A stretch of DNA of 64,000 nucleotides from an uncultured bacterium (GCA_905215645.1 CAJMQS010000009.1:7658-71657); one strand, 5' to 3'. Numbered from the stretch's first letter, positions 16,502 through 24,322 are shown. The notes: a model not told the origin generated them from the sequence alone. Program-made: numbers and translations.

Positions 16502-16537
16502 GGTGCTCTCCCCTTCCAGCTACGATTCAGCGGCATT

Positions 16538-16759
16538 TTAACAGTAAATCTTGAAATCATCGTCCAGCTTGGCCACGGCCGCCTGGCATCGGGTCATGAC
16601 TTCCTGGGGATCCGCGCCCTCTTCAAAGGTCACCTTCAGTTTCAGCAGCATGAAGTTCAGCACCGCATCCTGGACACCCGGGGTGGCTTTCACCGCAGCT
16701 TCCATCTTAGCAGCACAGTTGGCGCAGTCCACATCCACTTTGTAACTTTTCTTCATCAT
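16538..16759 (-). CDS. Small heavy-metal-associated (HMA) domain protein
   Basis: A 73-residue protein consisting of one ferredoxin-like HMA domain. The metal-binding CxxC is in VDCANCAAKME, followed by a typical ATPGVQDAVLNF strand-turn. It ends 36 bases before the start of the P1B ATPase gene and has a GGAGGG site, so it probably acts as the detached metal-binding domain or chaperone of that pump. The C-terminus ends in Cys. Promoter and operator elements for this pair would lie in 16760-16830, where the DNA is AT-rich. Confidence 0.9.
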   Translation of the reverse strand: MMKKSYKVDVDCANCAAKMEAAVKATPGVQDAVLNFMLLKLKVTFEEGADPQEVMTRCQAAVAKLDDDFKIYC

Positions 16760-16831
16760 AGTCCCTCCTGTATTCCTGATTTATGATTAAAAGAATGTTT
16801 AATTGTTTTCTGCTCTATTTATACTACAAAC

Positions 16832-16882
16832 CAAAAAAATAAGCAAGAGAAAGGAGGATTTTTCTTCTCTCTCTTGCTTATG
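16832..16882 (-). terminator. Strong terminator after feoB
   Basis: A 12-bp stem ATAAGCAAGAGA (16839-16850) / TCTCTTGCTTAT (16870-16881); on the minus strand it is followed by a run of seven T. It closes the feoAB operon, whose last gene stops at 16904. Confidence 0.85.
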
Positions 16883-16903
16883 ATTCAAAAAGTGTTTATT
16901 TGT

Positions 16904-18982
16904 TTACAGACTGCGCAGCAGGTGATAGGCCACGAAGGTGACCACCCAGGCGGTGGCCAGCTGGAAGAACGCTTCAAAGAAGGTCCATTTCCAGCTGCCG
17001 CTTTCCTTGTGGATGGTAGCCAGGGCCGCGGCACAGGGCACATACAGCAGACAGAACACCATCAGGCACAGGGCATTGAGGCTGGTGAAGCCGATGGCTT
17101 CCAGGTCCCCGGCAAATTCCGCCATGCCGGCCCCGGAACTGGCGTTGGTGATGCCAAAGAGCACAGCACAGCTGGACACCACCACTTCCTTGGCGGAGAT
17201 CCCGGCCAAAAGAGCCAGGCAAATCTGCCAGAAGCCCAGGCCAATGGGCCGGAATACGGGCACCAGCACATGGCCCAATATGGCGCCGAAGCTTTCTCCC
17301 GCGTCGCTGGTATAGCCGCTGGGGCCGAAGTTCAGCAGGAACCAAATCAGGATGGTGGCCACGAAAATAGTGGTCCCGGCCTTTTCCAGGTAGCTCTTCA
17401 CCTTTTCCCACATGTAGATGGCCACGGTATGGAGATCGGGCATCTTATATTCCGGCAGCTCGATCAAGAGGTAATCTTCCGTCTGACGGTTCTGGGCTTT
17501 TTCAATGCCATGGAGCAGCAGGGCCACCAGAATGGCCACCACCAGACCGATCAAGTACATGGAATACGCCACCACCATGGCGTGGCTGCCGAAGAACATT
17601 TCCGAAAAAAGGATGTAGATGGTCAGCCGGGCGTTGCAGCTCATGAACGGGGTGATCAGCATGACCTTGAACCGGTCCCGCTTGTGTTCCAGGGCCCGAG
17701 ACGCCATGACAGCCGGCACCGTGCAGCCAAAGCCCAGGAGCAGGGGGATGAATGCCTTGCCGGAAAGACCCAGGCAGCTCATAATGTCTTCCATGACATA
17801 GGCCACCCGAGCCATGTACCCGGAATCTTCCAGGAAGCCCAAGGTCAGGAACAGGATCAGGATGTTGGGCAGGAAAGTGATGATGGTCCCAACGCCCCCC
17901 AGGACCCCGTCGATGATCAGGGATTTCAGCCCGTCACTGACAGCCCAGGCAGTGAGCAGCCCTTCCAAGCCGTCCCCGAACCAGCCGATGAAATCTTCCA
18001 TATAGCCCTTCAGCACATCCCCTACCGTAAAGGTCAGGAAGAACACCACCGCCATGATCATCAGGAACACCGGGATGCCCCAGACCCGGTCCGTAAGCAC
18101 CTTGTCCAGCCGGTCGGTGATCTTGTCGCTTTCCTCCTTGTGGAGCAGCACTTCGTGAATGATTTCTTCGATAAAATCGTATTTTTCCCGGATGATCTGG
18201 GTCTCGTAATTCTTGTCCAGGATATCCGGCCGGTCCACCGGGTGCTTTTTCATCACTTCTTGGTCCTGTTCCAGCAGCTTGATGGCGTGCCACCGGGGAT
18301 TGATGATATCCGGGTATTTCACTTCCAGTTCCGCGATCAACTGATCGATCCGGTCCTCAATGGGGTCGGAATAGACCATGGCGTACATTTTGTGGTCCAG
18401 CCGATGAGCCCCGATGGCTTTGTGGTCGTGGATCAGCGGGTCTGTGTGTTTGGCATCCCGATGATGGATGGCCGCATGGAGCAAAACATCCAGGCCCCGG
18501 CGCTTCCGGGCGGAAACAGGGATCACCGGGATCCCCAGCATTTCCGGCAGCCGGTGTAGGTCGATTTCCATCCCCCGTTTTTCCACGATATCCATCATAT
18601 TGAGGGCCATGACCACAGGTTTCCCCAGTTCCAGCAGCTGGAGTGTCAGATACAGGCTCCGTTCCAGGGCGGAAGCATCCACTACGTTGATGATCACATC
18701 CACTTCATCGCTGAGGATGAAGTCCCGGGATACGATTTCTTCCATGGTATAGGAAGTAAGGCTGTAGGTGCCGGGCAGGTCCACCAGGTGGATGTTCATA
18801 TTGTGGCGCCGGATGGCCCCTTCCACCTTTTCCACCGTGACCCCGGGCCAGTTGGCCACCTTCAGGTTGGCCCCGGTAAAAGCATTGAACAGAGTGGTCT
18901 TTCCGCAGTTGGGGTTGCCGATGAAGCCGATGGTGAGATTCTGGGCATCGTGGAGATGCTTTTCAGGCTGCTGTTCAGTCAT
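16904..18982 (-). CDS. feoB: Ferrous iron transport protein B
   Basis: A 692-residue inner-membrane Fe(II) importer with an N-terminal GTPase. G-protein motifs: GNPNCGKTT at 22-30 (G1), the GVTVEK switch, DLPGTYSLTSYTMEE (G3) and ALNMMDI (G4, NxxD). The remainder has the two Gate-type repeats, including FLPNILILFLTLGFLEDSGYMAR and GFGCTVPAVMASR with the conserved cysteine, then a second block near LLAGISAKEVVVSS. It is somewhat short relative to the E. coli protein but complete. It overlaps the end of feoA by 8 bases. It is central to anaerobic iron supply. Confidence 0.97.
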   Translation of the reverse strand: MTEQQPEKHLHDAQNLTIGFIGNPNCGKTTLFNAFTGANLKVANWPGVTVEKVEGAIRRHNMNIHLVDLPGTYSLTSYTMEEIVSRDFILSDEVDVIINVVDASALERSLYLTLQLLELGKPVVMALNMMDIVEKRGMEIDLHRLPEMLGIPVIPVSARKRRGLDVLLHAAIHHRDAKHTDPLIHDHKAIGAHRLDHKMYAMVYSDPIEDRIDQLIAELEVKYPDIINPRWHAIKLLEQDQEVMKKHPVDRPDILDKNYETQIIREKYDFIEEIIHEVLLHKEESDKITDRLDKVLTDRVWGIPVFLMIMAVVFFLTFTVGDVLKGYMEDFIGWFGDGLEGLLTAWAVSDGLKSLIIDGVLGGVGTIITFLPNILILFLTLGFLEDSGYMARVAYVMEDIMSCLGLSGKAFIPLLLGFGCTVPAVMASRALEHKRDRFKVMLITPFMSCNARLTIYILFSEMFFGSHAMVVAYSMYLIGLVVAILVALLLHGIEKAQNRQTEDYLLIELPEYKMPDLHTVAIYMWEKVKSYLEKAGTTIFVATILIWFLLNFGPSGYTSDAGESFGAILGHVLVPVFRPIGLGFWQICLALLAGISAKEVVVSSCAVLFGITNASSGAGMAEFAGDLEAIGFTSLNALCLMVFCLLYVPCAAALATIHKESGSWKWTFFEAFFQLATAWVVTFVAYHLLRSL

Positions 18983-19211
18983 GGTCCACCTCCACCTTAT
19001 CCACCGTGATGTTCCGGGTCATGTTATAGCCCAGGGCGAACCGAGTGCCCCGGAGCAGGATCACCATGATGCCCTTCCCCTTCCTGGTGATGCAATGGAT
19101 CCGGGTCCCCAGGGTCATCCCCAGAGCTTGGAGCCGCCGCTCGATCTGGAACGGCAGGTCGATTTTCGTAACGACTGCAGACTCTCCCGTCTGCAAATCC
19201 TTTAAAAGCAT
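18975..19211 (-). CDS. feoA: Ferrous iron transport protein A
   Basis: A 78-residue SH3-like cytoplasmic protein needed for full FeoB activity. The family pattern is seen in ERRLQALGMTLGTRIHCI and GTRFALGYNMTRNITV near the end. It is the first gene of feoAB; its stop overlaps the feoB start. About 95-115 bases upstream of the start is a 20-base palindrome that could be the iron-regulator site. Confidence 0.95.
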   Translation of the reverse strand: MLLKDLQTGESAVVTKIDLPFQIERRLQALGMTLGTRIHCITRKGKGIMVILLRGTRFALGYNMTRNITVDKVEVDHD

Positions 19212-19305
19212 AGGTACAGTATCCCCCCGTAAGTAAATTCAAGCGTAAAGAAAAAGGCCGCATCTGACGCAGCCAAAGTTCCATTTACGCAAAACTAACC
19301 GCAAA

Positions 19306-19325
19306 TGTAATTATAATCAATTACA
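19306..19325 (-). promoter_or_regulatory. Candidate iron-regulator (Fur-like) operator upstream of feoAB
   Basis: A perfect inverted repeat TGTAATT (19306-19312) / AATTACA (19319-19325) with a 6-base AT centre. Its AT-rich ATAAT-type composition and position resemble a Fur or DtxR-type box. The assignment to Fur is inference. Confidence 0.5.
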
Positions 19326-19359
19326 GGGGGATTGTCCACTGGGGAGCTGCCTCCGGGCA

Positions 19360-19390
19360 GCTCCAGTCAACGGTCAGCTGTCAACGGTCA
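19360..19390. repeat. GTCAACGGTCAGCTG-type intergenic repeat
   Basis: GTCAACGGTCA occurs twice, flanking CAGCTG: CAGCTCCAGTCAACGGTCA then GCTGTCAACGGTCA. Related copies lie at about 9980, 33185, 37793, 52175 and 62588, each next to a terminator or gene end. Confidence 0.6.
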
Positions 19391-19416
19391 AAAAGGCCGC
19401 CGAATTTTCGGCGGTC
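19391..19416 (-). terminator. Terminator after Rpn-type nuclease gene
   Basis: An 8-bp stem CCGCCGAA (19397-19404) / TTCGGCGG (19407-19414); on the minus strand it runs into CCTTTTTGACC. It follows the stop at 19426. Confidence 0.85.
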
Positions 19417-19425
19417 TTCTTCATA

Positions 19426-20295
19426 TTAAAGCAATCCATGCAGTTTTCCCAGTTTTTGGATTTGTTCCAAAGAATAATGGGTGATCCGGGAAATGGTTTC
19501 CATCGGGATTTTCTCTTTCAGCATGCCAAGGACGTTGGCTTCCCGTTCTTGCTGCATACCTTGCTGCATACCTTGTTGTATACCTTGCTGCATTCCTTGT
19601 TCCATTCCTTCTTTTCTGCCTTCTTCTGCGGCTTCTCTCTGGCGTCTTCTGATTTCGTCACTTAAAATCATATATTCTCGCCTCACTTTATCCATGCTTT
19701 TCACAAGATGGACTTCCTGATCCAAGCTTTCCACGAATTTCCCCTTTGCCGCTTTTCCTCCCACGTAACGGAGGAAAGCTGCAATGTCAGGATCGGCTGC
19801 ATTTTCGCTGCCTTTACTGTTCAGGAAAACCCTGGTTTCCTCGTCCTTTAATTTTACCCTGTTATCCTCCTGACAGCAATGGGTAAATGTGTAAATCGGC
19901 AGATTTCGATGGAACGGATCGAAAGTGCAGATGAAGATTACATAAGATGGATTCAGTTCTTCGTACGGCTTGCCTTTGTCCAACAGTTCCCCATCGATCA
20001 GGCTCTGGTAGAAACGGCTGCGTTTGGCCAGGTCGTTCTTGGGGGAATTGGAGCACTGCATCTCGATATCGTAGACTCGTCCTTCATCATCTTCTACATA
20101 AACGTCCAGACGGACGCTTTTCCCATCCAAGCGGAGGTCGATGGTCTTTTCGAAATCCTGATAGCGGAGAGAACGGACTTTGATGCCCAAGATTTTTTCG
20201 ATGAGATGGGTGCAAAGCCGTTCATTGCGCATGACATGTTGGAAGAGAAAGTTGTCCCGGATAGTGAGTTCGTCAAAAGTCTTGATTTTTTCCAT
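19426..20295 (-). CDS. Rpn/PD-(D/E)XK nuclease family transposase-like protein
   Basis: A 289-residue protein of the Rpn (recombination-promoting nuclease; PD-(D/E)XK transposase) family. The nuclease core is in the first 150 residues: the start TIRDNFLFQHVMRNERLC, the acidic residue in VRLDVYVEDDEGRVYDIEMQ (D...ExQ pattern of the active site) and KRSRFYQSLID. Residues about 230-255 are a tandem run of the type GMQQGIQQGMQQ, encoded by near-identical 12-base repeats at about 19550-19605; such repeats can vary in number. These genes are widespread, possibly mobile, and often in many copies. The role in this cell is unknown. It has a good AAGGAGG site and its own terminator. Confidence 0.88.
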   Translation of the reverse strand: MEKIKTFDELTIRDNFLFQHVMRNERLCTHLIEKILGIKVRSLRYQDFEKTIDLRLDGKSVRLDVYVEDDEGRVYDIEMQCSNSPKNDLAKRSRFYQSLIDGELLDKGKPYEELNPSYVIFICTFDPFHRNLPIYTFTHCCQEDNRVKLKDEETRVFLNSKGSENAADPDIAAFLRYVGGKAAKGKFVESLDQEVHLVKSMDKVRREYMILSDEIRRRQREAAEEGRKEGMEQGMQQGIQQGMQQGMQQEREANVLGMLKEKIPMETISRITHYSLEQIQKLGKLHGLL

Positions 20296-20407
20296 TGATC
20301 TGCCTCCTTATAGAATGGGTATATAGTGAACCTATTCTACGGGAAACAGAAAATCCCTCCCTATTTTGAAATAGACCGTCATTAAGTGGAAAAAAACCGT
20401 CATGAAT

Positions 20408-20501
20408 GGCAAAAGAAGTCAGACGTCAGCACTGATTCCCGCCGAACAAAAGCTGACGTCTGGCTTCTGAAAGGCCTTTGGGGCCGGGGCTGATGTCTTT
20501 T
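20408..20501 (-). repeat. GACGTC-type palindromic repeat (copy 1), likely terminator
   Basis: AGAAGTCAGACGTCAGC and its near inverse GCTGACGTCTGGCTTCT (about 20415-20469) enclose a short loop, followed by AAAGGCCTTTGGGGCC and GATGTCTTTTTT. It lies directly downstream of the hydrolase gene that stops at 20502. The same sequence family occurs at 21975, 22827 and 29815. Confidence 0.7.
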
Positions 20502-21302
20502 TTAGAAATTCTCCTTGTTCTCCCTATAAACTTCCGGCAGGATGGCAGCCAGGTTGGTGAACTCCTTGATATTGTGGACAAAAAGGCCCTGGGCCACTTC
20601 CAGCGGTACCGAAGCCCCTTCCGGCAGGGCTTTGACGATTTCTCCCTGGTGCAGGGCGTACCCGATCCAGAACCGGGAACAAAACAGGACGCCATCCTTA
20701 TACGGAAACCATTTATGGGTCATAGCCGCTGCACAATCCCCTGCTCCAATGGCGCAAACCAGGGACTGACAGGCTGCAGTCCCCAGCAGGGATTCATCAT
20801 ATCCGAAATCCCTGGGCCGCTTGAACTGCAAATGCAGGAAAGACGGTCCGAACCCGATATCCTCCATAATGTAATGATCCACATCCCAAGTCTTTTGGGA
20901 AACAGGGATGGAAGGGTCGCAAACGTATGCCGCATTGTTGGCACGGGCAAAATAATGGTCCTCCGGGTCCCAGATCTTGTAACGGAGGTCAGAGCCTACG
21001 CTGTGCCAGGGGAACCACCAGTCCAGCATCTCGCCGGTCACTCCAGGCATATAGGTTGCATTGCAGACAAACCCTGTCCCGTCAGCAGCCACGCCATAGC
21101 CCACCTGACAGAATGCCTTGTCCGTCCCCTGGAGGAAACGGTTCTTTTCCGCAAAAGGAATGGCAGGGACCGGAGAAGGTTTCTCAATCAGTGCCATTTT
21201 CTCAGCCGGCACCTCCGCCATTTTCCGCTGGAACAGCGGATAATAGGAAAGGGTTTTCTCTTCCTTGCTGACGCCTACTTTTTTCCCAGTATACAATGTC
21301 AT
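20502..21302 (-). CDS. DAPG/phloretin hydrolase-like enzyme (PhlG family)
   Basis: A 266-residue protein resembling the DAPG hydrolase family (2,4-diacetylphloroglucinol hydrolase PhlG, phloretin hydrolase), zinc enzymes that cleave a carbon-carbon bond next to an aromatic ring. Supporting features are MLDWWFPWHSVGSDLRYKIW followed by DPEDHY, and LFVHNIKEFTNL near the end, where the H-x3-E spacing matches the two C-terminal zinc ligands I recall for PhlG. The start at 21302 was chosen because it follows an AAGGCGG site; an earlier in-frame start would cross the operator. It is divergent from a TetR regulator. Likely substrates are plant phenolics or phloroglucinol derivatives; this is inferred. 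Confidence 0.75.
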   Translation of the reverse strand: MTLYTGKKVGVSKEEKTLSYYPLFQRKMAEVPAEKMALIEKPSPVPAIPFAEKNRFLQGTDKAFCQVGYGVAADGTGFVCNATYMPGVTGEMLDWWFPWHSVGSDLRYKIWDPEDHYFARANNAAYVCDPSIPVSQKTWDVDHYIMEDIGFGPSFLHLQFKRPRDFGYDESLLGTAACQSLVCAIGAGDCAAAMTHKWFPYKDGVLFCSRFWIGYALHQGEIVKALPEGASVPLEVAQGLFVHNIKEFTNLAAILPEVYRENKENF

Positions 21303-21336
21303 AAAAAGACCGCCTTTCTTGTTCTGTTTGCTGACT

Positions 21337-21356
21337 TGTGATACGATTGTATCACA
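21337..21356. promoter_or_regulatory. Perfect palindromic operator between the hydrolase and TetR genes
   Basis: TGTGATAC (21337-21344) and GTATCACA (21349-21356) form a perfect 8-4-8 inverted repeat in the 107-base gap between the two divergent genes. It is a strong candidate binding site for the TetR regulator and could control both genes. Confidence 0.75.
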
Positions 21357-21409
21357 GTAAACAGGCTCCAACTACCCACTCCTGGGATATAGAACAGAAA
21401 GGCGTAAAA

Positions 21410-21964
21410 ATGTATCATATTGCAAATGATCCCCGGGCCAGGAAAAGCGCTGAACTGATTGCCCATAGCGTCCTGGCTCTTTCCAAGAACAAATCGGCCA
21501 ACCAGCTTTCCATTGCGGCCATCCAGCGGGTATCCTCGGTCAGCCGCAGCACTTTTTACCGTCTCTTCGATACCCCGGTAGATGTGCTGCTTTGGCAGGT
21601 GGACAAGCTCTTTGATGATTTTGTCAGAGACCTGCCCCTCCAGGGAACCCGGAAATCCATCCTCTTTTCCTTTTTTCAAACCATTATGGAACATGCTGAA
21701 TTGTTTGCCGCACTGGAAAAATGCAGCCGCCTGGATGCTCTGGCCCAGAATCATCGGCGGTATTTCAAAGATATGGGCTCCTTCATCGGCATTCCTTCCG
21801 AACAGGAAGCAGCAGGTCAAGAATACCTCATTGACATCATGAGTTACCTGCTGCCGGTTGCCATTTCCACCTGGATCCATCGGGGACAAAAAGATACTCC
21901 CGAAGAAGTCTATCACTACTTTTGGCAAAGTATCCGCACCATCGCCAGCCTGGATGCATTGTAA
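21410..21964 (+). CDS. TetR/AcrR family transcriptional regulator
   Basis: A 184-residue regulator. The N-terminal helix-turn-helix is seen in KSAELIAHSVLALSKNKSANQLSIAAIQRVSSVSRSTFYRLF, with the STFYRLF signature at about residue 44-50. The rest is a ligand-binding helical domain (IMEHAELFAALEKC, IDIMSYLLPVAISTWIH). The ATG at 21410 gives the normal N-terminus and leaves the palindrome outside the coding sequence; a start at 21338 would overlap it and is rejected. Only a weak AAAGG site precedes it. It probably represses the divergent PhlG-like hydrolase gene and its own gene until an aromatic ligand is present. Confidence 0.88.
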   Translation: MYHIANDPRARKSAELIAHSVLALSKNKSANQLSIAAIQRVSSVSRSTFYRLFDTPVDVLLWQVDKLFDDFVRDLPLQGTRKSILFSFFQTIMEHAELFAALEKCSRLDALAQNHRRYFKDMGSFIGIPSEQEAAGQEYLIDIMSYLLPVAISTWIHRGQKDTPEEVYHYFWQSIRTIASLDAL

Positions 21965-21974
21965 GCCGGAGGGG

Positions 21975-22115
21975 AAAAAGACGTCAGAAACGGCCCTGCG
22001 AGCCTTGAGATGTCAGACATCAGCTTTTTTCTGACTAAGCAGAAAGACCGATCTGCTCATCGCCAACCAGCTGACGTCTGACATCTGATAGGCCCGGATG
22101 AGCCAGTCTGACTTC
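21975..22115. repeat. GACGTC-type palindromic repeat (copies 2a/2b) between convergent genes
   Basis: AAAAAGACGTCAGA...GAGATGTCAGACATCAGCTTTTTT is followed by CAGCTGACGTCTGACATCTGATAGGCC and CAGTCTGACTTCTTT. It lies between the convergent tetR and HEPN genes and probably terminates both. Confidence 0.65.
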
Positions 22116-22118
22116 TTT

Positions 22119-22505
22119 CTATTCCATCCTCTGATCCAGCTCTTCCAGCAAACTGTAATACTCTTCCTTGACCAACCGGTAAATTTCCCTTGCCGTGGAT
22201 TCGTTATAGGTATGGGCGGTCAGGTTCCGTTTCTGCTGCATGTCCAGCCATTTTTCCGCATCCGTAATCAGATGCAGTTTCCAGGCTTCCCGGATGGCAC
22301 TCCGGGGACTGGCCGCTTCTATCCCTTCATAGTCCAGGATGGCTTTCAGAAGTTTCTCGGATAAATCAAAAGTCAGCCGGAAACGGTGGAAAAGGGCGTC
22401 ACAGACAATGCCATCTTCGTCAAGAGGCATTGAAAGGGCAGCCTGCATACAGGTCAGACTTTGGTGAAAGGCTGTTTTTAGCGGTTCCAGTCTGTTGTTA
22501 TCCAA
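22119..22505 (-). CDS. HEPN-domain protein (nucleotidyltransferase substrate-binding type), orphan
   Basis: A 128-residue all-helical protein of the HI0074/NTase-substrate-binding family, known as the HEPN toxin partner of MNT nucleotidyltransferase antitoxins. The Rx4H ribonuclease motif is present as RNLTAH near residue 91, with FHRFRLTFDLSEKLLKAIL before it. The TTG at 22505 is the likely start because GAGG lies 8 bases upstream; a GTG at 22514 overlaps that site. The expected MNT partner is not next to it: upstream is an inverted-repeat element, downstream the tetR gene. It may be a remnant or be paired with a partner elsewhere. Confidence 0.8.
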   Translation of the reverse strand: MDNNRLEPLKTAFHQSLTCMQAALSMPLDEDGIVCDALFHRFRLTFDLSEKLLKAILDYEGIEAASPRSAIREAWKLHLITDAEKWLDMQQKRNLTAHTYNESTAREIYRLVKEEYYSLLEELDQRME

Positions 22506-22540
22506 ATCTTTCACCTCAATGTCTTGATTATGGTTGTGAG

Positions 22541-22745
22541 CCCTCCGGGCGGCCGGGACGGGCTTCCTTGCGGGGAGCCCCTACGCCGTTGGGGTCCGGG
22601 TGCATCGAATCAAAGACTGGACGATATTTTCGTAGGTTTCGACGTAAGCGGGTGACCGATGAAAACTGTTCCCCCGCATCCCACCGAACCTCCGACCCTG
22701 ACGCTGTAGGGGCGGTGCCGCAGGCCCGCCCGTCCCTGGCCTGCG
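22541..22745. repeat. MITE-like inverted-repeat element, copy A
   Basis: About 200 bases with imperfect terminal inverted repeats: the left end GGCCGGGACGGGC...GCCCCTACGCCGTTGGGGTC mirrors the right end GACCCTGACGCTGTAGGGGC...GCCCGTCCCTGGCC. It has no convincing coding capacity. A second copy in the same orientation lies at 29621-29803 on the other side of the restriction-modification genes. It also fills most of the gap between the HEPN gene and hsdS. Confidence 0.75.
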
Positions 22746-22826
22746 AGAGTGATGATCAAACGCCGCCAAAGGCTGCTAACCCACCACCAGCCTTACGGCT
22801 GTTTCCCCCTTGCAAAGGACGGATAT

Positions 22827-22946
22827 AAAAAGTCAGATGTCAGCTTGACCGGTGGAAAGACAAATCGGTCCTGCTGCTAAGCCGTACAAAGCTAACGTCT
22901 GACGTCTCAAGGCTCCTTTGGGGCCGGGTCTGACTTCTTTTTCCTA
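22827..22946. repeat. GACGTC-type palindromic repeat (copy 3) after hsdS
   Basis: AAAAAGTCAGATGTCAGCTT...AAGCTAACGTCTGACGTCTCAAGGC...GGGCCGGGTCTGACTTCTTTTT. Its two ends are imperfect inverse copies. It lies just downstream of the hsdS stop (22952) and likely ends the hsd operon. The bases between copy A of the inverted-repeat element and this repeat show nothing else. Confidence 0.65.
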
Positions 22947-22951
22947 GTTCC

Positions 22952-24322
22952 TTACAGGCACTCTTTCAGCAGTTCCAGGGCGCTGGGGTCATGGGGATCC
23001 CCGGTCCCCAGTTCCCCCCGGAAAGCCCGTGCCAAAATGGCTTTCTTCAACAGGTCGATCTGGGCAAGGGCGGATTGGACTATTTTTTTACTTTTCTGTT
23101 CAGCCGAAAGTTCTTTATTAATTTTCTCTATAATCCAGATTTGAATATTTTCTGGAAAAATAGGAATTTTAAAATCCATCAACGATTGGAAATTGATACT
23201 TTCAACAGTCGTACCACTTTTCATACAATGATTTAAAATACTTTTTTCTCTTGCTTTGCAAGCCCACATGATATATTCCGGAAGAATTCCTTTTTTTGGT
23301 GTCAATGCCTTCAAATCCTGATTGACAGTATACGGCTTTTGAACCATTGAAATTGGAAGCGTATGCCGTAAAATTCCACTGCGCATAACAAACAGAACTG
23401 CCGGCTTATCACTGTAAACAGCACTGGAGTTGTCAATTCCCATTTTATTTACGGAAATTTGGCTTTCATTGATTACATCAAATTTCATATCTTTCGATGT
23501 AATCCACATAATATTACCATTTTCCCAATACTCTGGATGGGATTTGCTTGGGGTTCCACCTCCATGCCATGATCCGCACTGTCTTAATGGGATTTCTTCT
23601 CCCTCTTCACTCTTCCCTCTGCACTCTGCACTGTCCTTTTTCCCCCACCCCCCGCTGAACGCTTCATGGAGGATGGCAGCCCGGCGGGCTTCGGTTCCTT
23701 CCAGCACCTGCTGGAGCTTGTCCCGTGCCTCATCCAGCCAGGCAAACAGGCTCTGGATCTTATCCACGATCCGCTGCTGTTCTAGGAGAGGAGGGAGAGG
23801 GAAAAGGATTTTTTCTGCCTTTGATTTAGATAATTCCAAGAATGTAGTCCCACTAGCATATTCTTTTAAGAGTTCTGTACTACCTTTTAAATACCAGTAG
23901 AGGTAATCTGGCAAAAAGAAGAGTGTTGGGAGAAAGCTCTTAAATCCTTGATTTGTTGCTATTTTATTAGCTGCAATTGCAACATATCCAATAGGGGCTC
24001 TTGAAGATAAAAGGACGGTTTTGGCCGGCATAAGTATGGCGGAAGATTTTTCCAATCCCAGTTGTGTTATATTTTTTGCTCCACGCCGTATATACTTTCC
24101 TTTATACCCCGATAAATCAGCCGGACAAATCCATGGAATATCTCCATTTTCATAATATTCTTTAACAGAAGTTTTTGGTGTCCCACCGCCAACTACCTGG
24201 GTAAGATTCCCCACTCTCGTCCACACCCACCCCCTGGGCAGTTCATAGGGCCATTCTTCCTGGGGGACCAGGGCCCGGGCCAGTTTTTCTTCCGGGCTCT
24301 GGGCAGTTTTCTTCCCGGCCAT
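22952..24322 (-). CDS. hsdS: Type I restriction-modification specificity subunit
   Basis: A 456-residue DNA-recognition subunit. It has two target-recognition domains, beginning at WPYELPRGWVWTRVGNLTQVVGGGTPKTS and at IPLRQCGSWHGGGTPSKSHPEYWENG, each followed by a conserved helical spacer (LLEQQRIVDKIQSLFAWLDEARDKLQQVLEG and the C-terminal KIVQSALAQIDLLKKAILARAFRGELG). The recognition domains are distinctly AT-rich (about 23050-23560 and 23800-24200), while the spacers have the GC content of the genome, as expected for domains swapped by recombination. The start at 24322 overlaps the hsdM stop (TGATG). Confidence 0.95.
   Translation of the reverse strand: MAGKKTAQSPEEKLARALVPQEEWPYELPRGWVWTRVGNLTQVVGGGTPKTSVKEYYENGDIPWICPADLSGYKGKYIRRGAKNITQLGLEKSSAILMPAKTVLLSSRAPIGYVAIAANKIATNQGFKSFLPTLFFLPDYLYWYLKGSTELLKEYASGTTFLELSKSKAEKILFPLPPLLEQQRIVDKIQSLFAWLDEARDKLQQVLEGTEARRAAILHEAFSGGWGKKDSAECRGKSEEGEEIPLRQCGSWHGGGTPSKSHPEYWENGNIMWITSKDMKFDVINESQISVNKMGIDNSSAVYSDKPAVLFVMRSGILRHTLPISMVQKPYTVNQDLKALTPKKGILPEYIMWACKAREKSILNHCMKSGTTVESINFQSLMDFKIPIFPENIQIWIIEKINKELSAEQKSKKIVQSALAQIDLLKKAILARAFRGELGTGDPHDPSALELLKECL

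Noticed and set aside
19545..19610. Possible short CRISPR or VNTR outside genes
   Set aside because: The repeats are in frame inside the Rpn-type gene and encode its Gln-rich tail.
22541..22745. A small protein-coding gene in copy A of the inverted-repeat element
   Set aside because: Frames there have no ribosome site, are not kept in copy B and follow the palindromic structure of the element.
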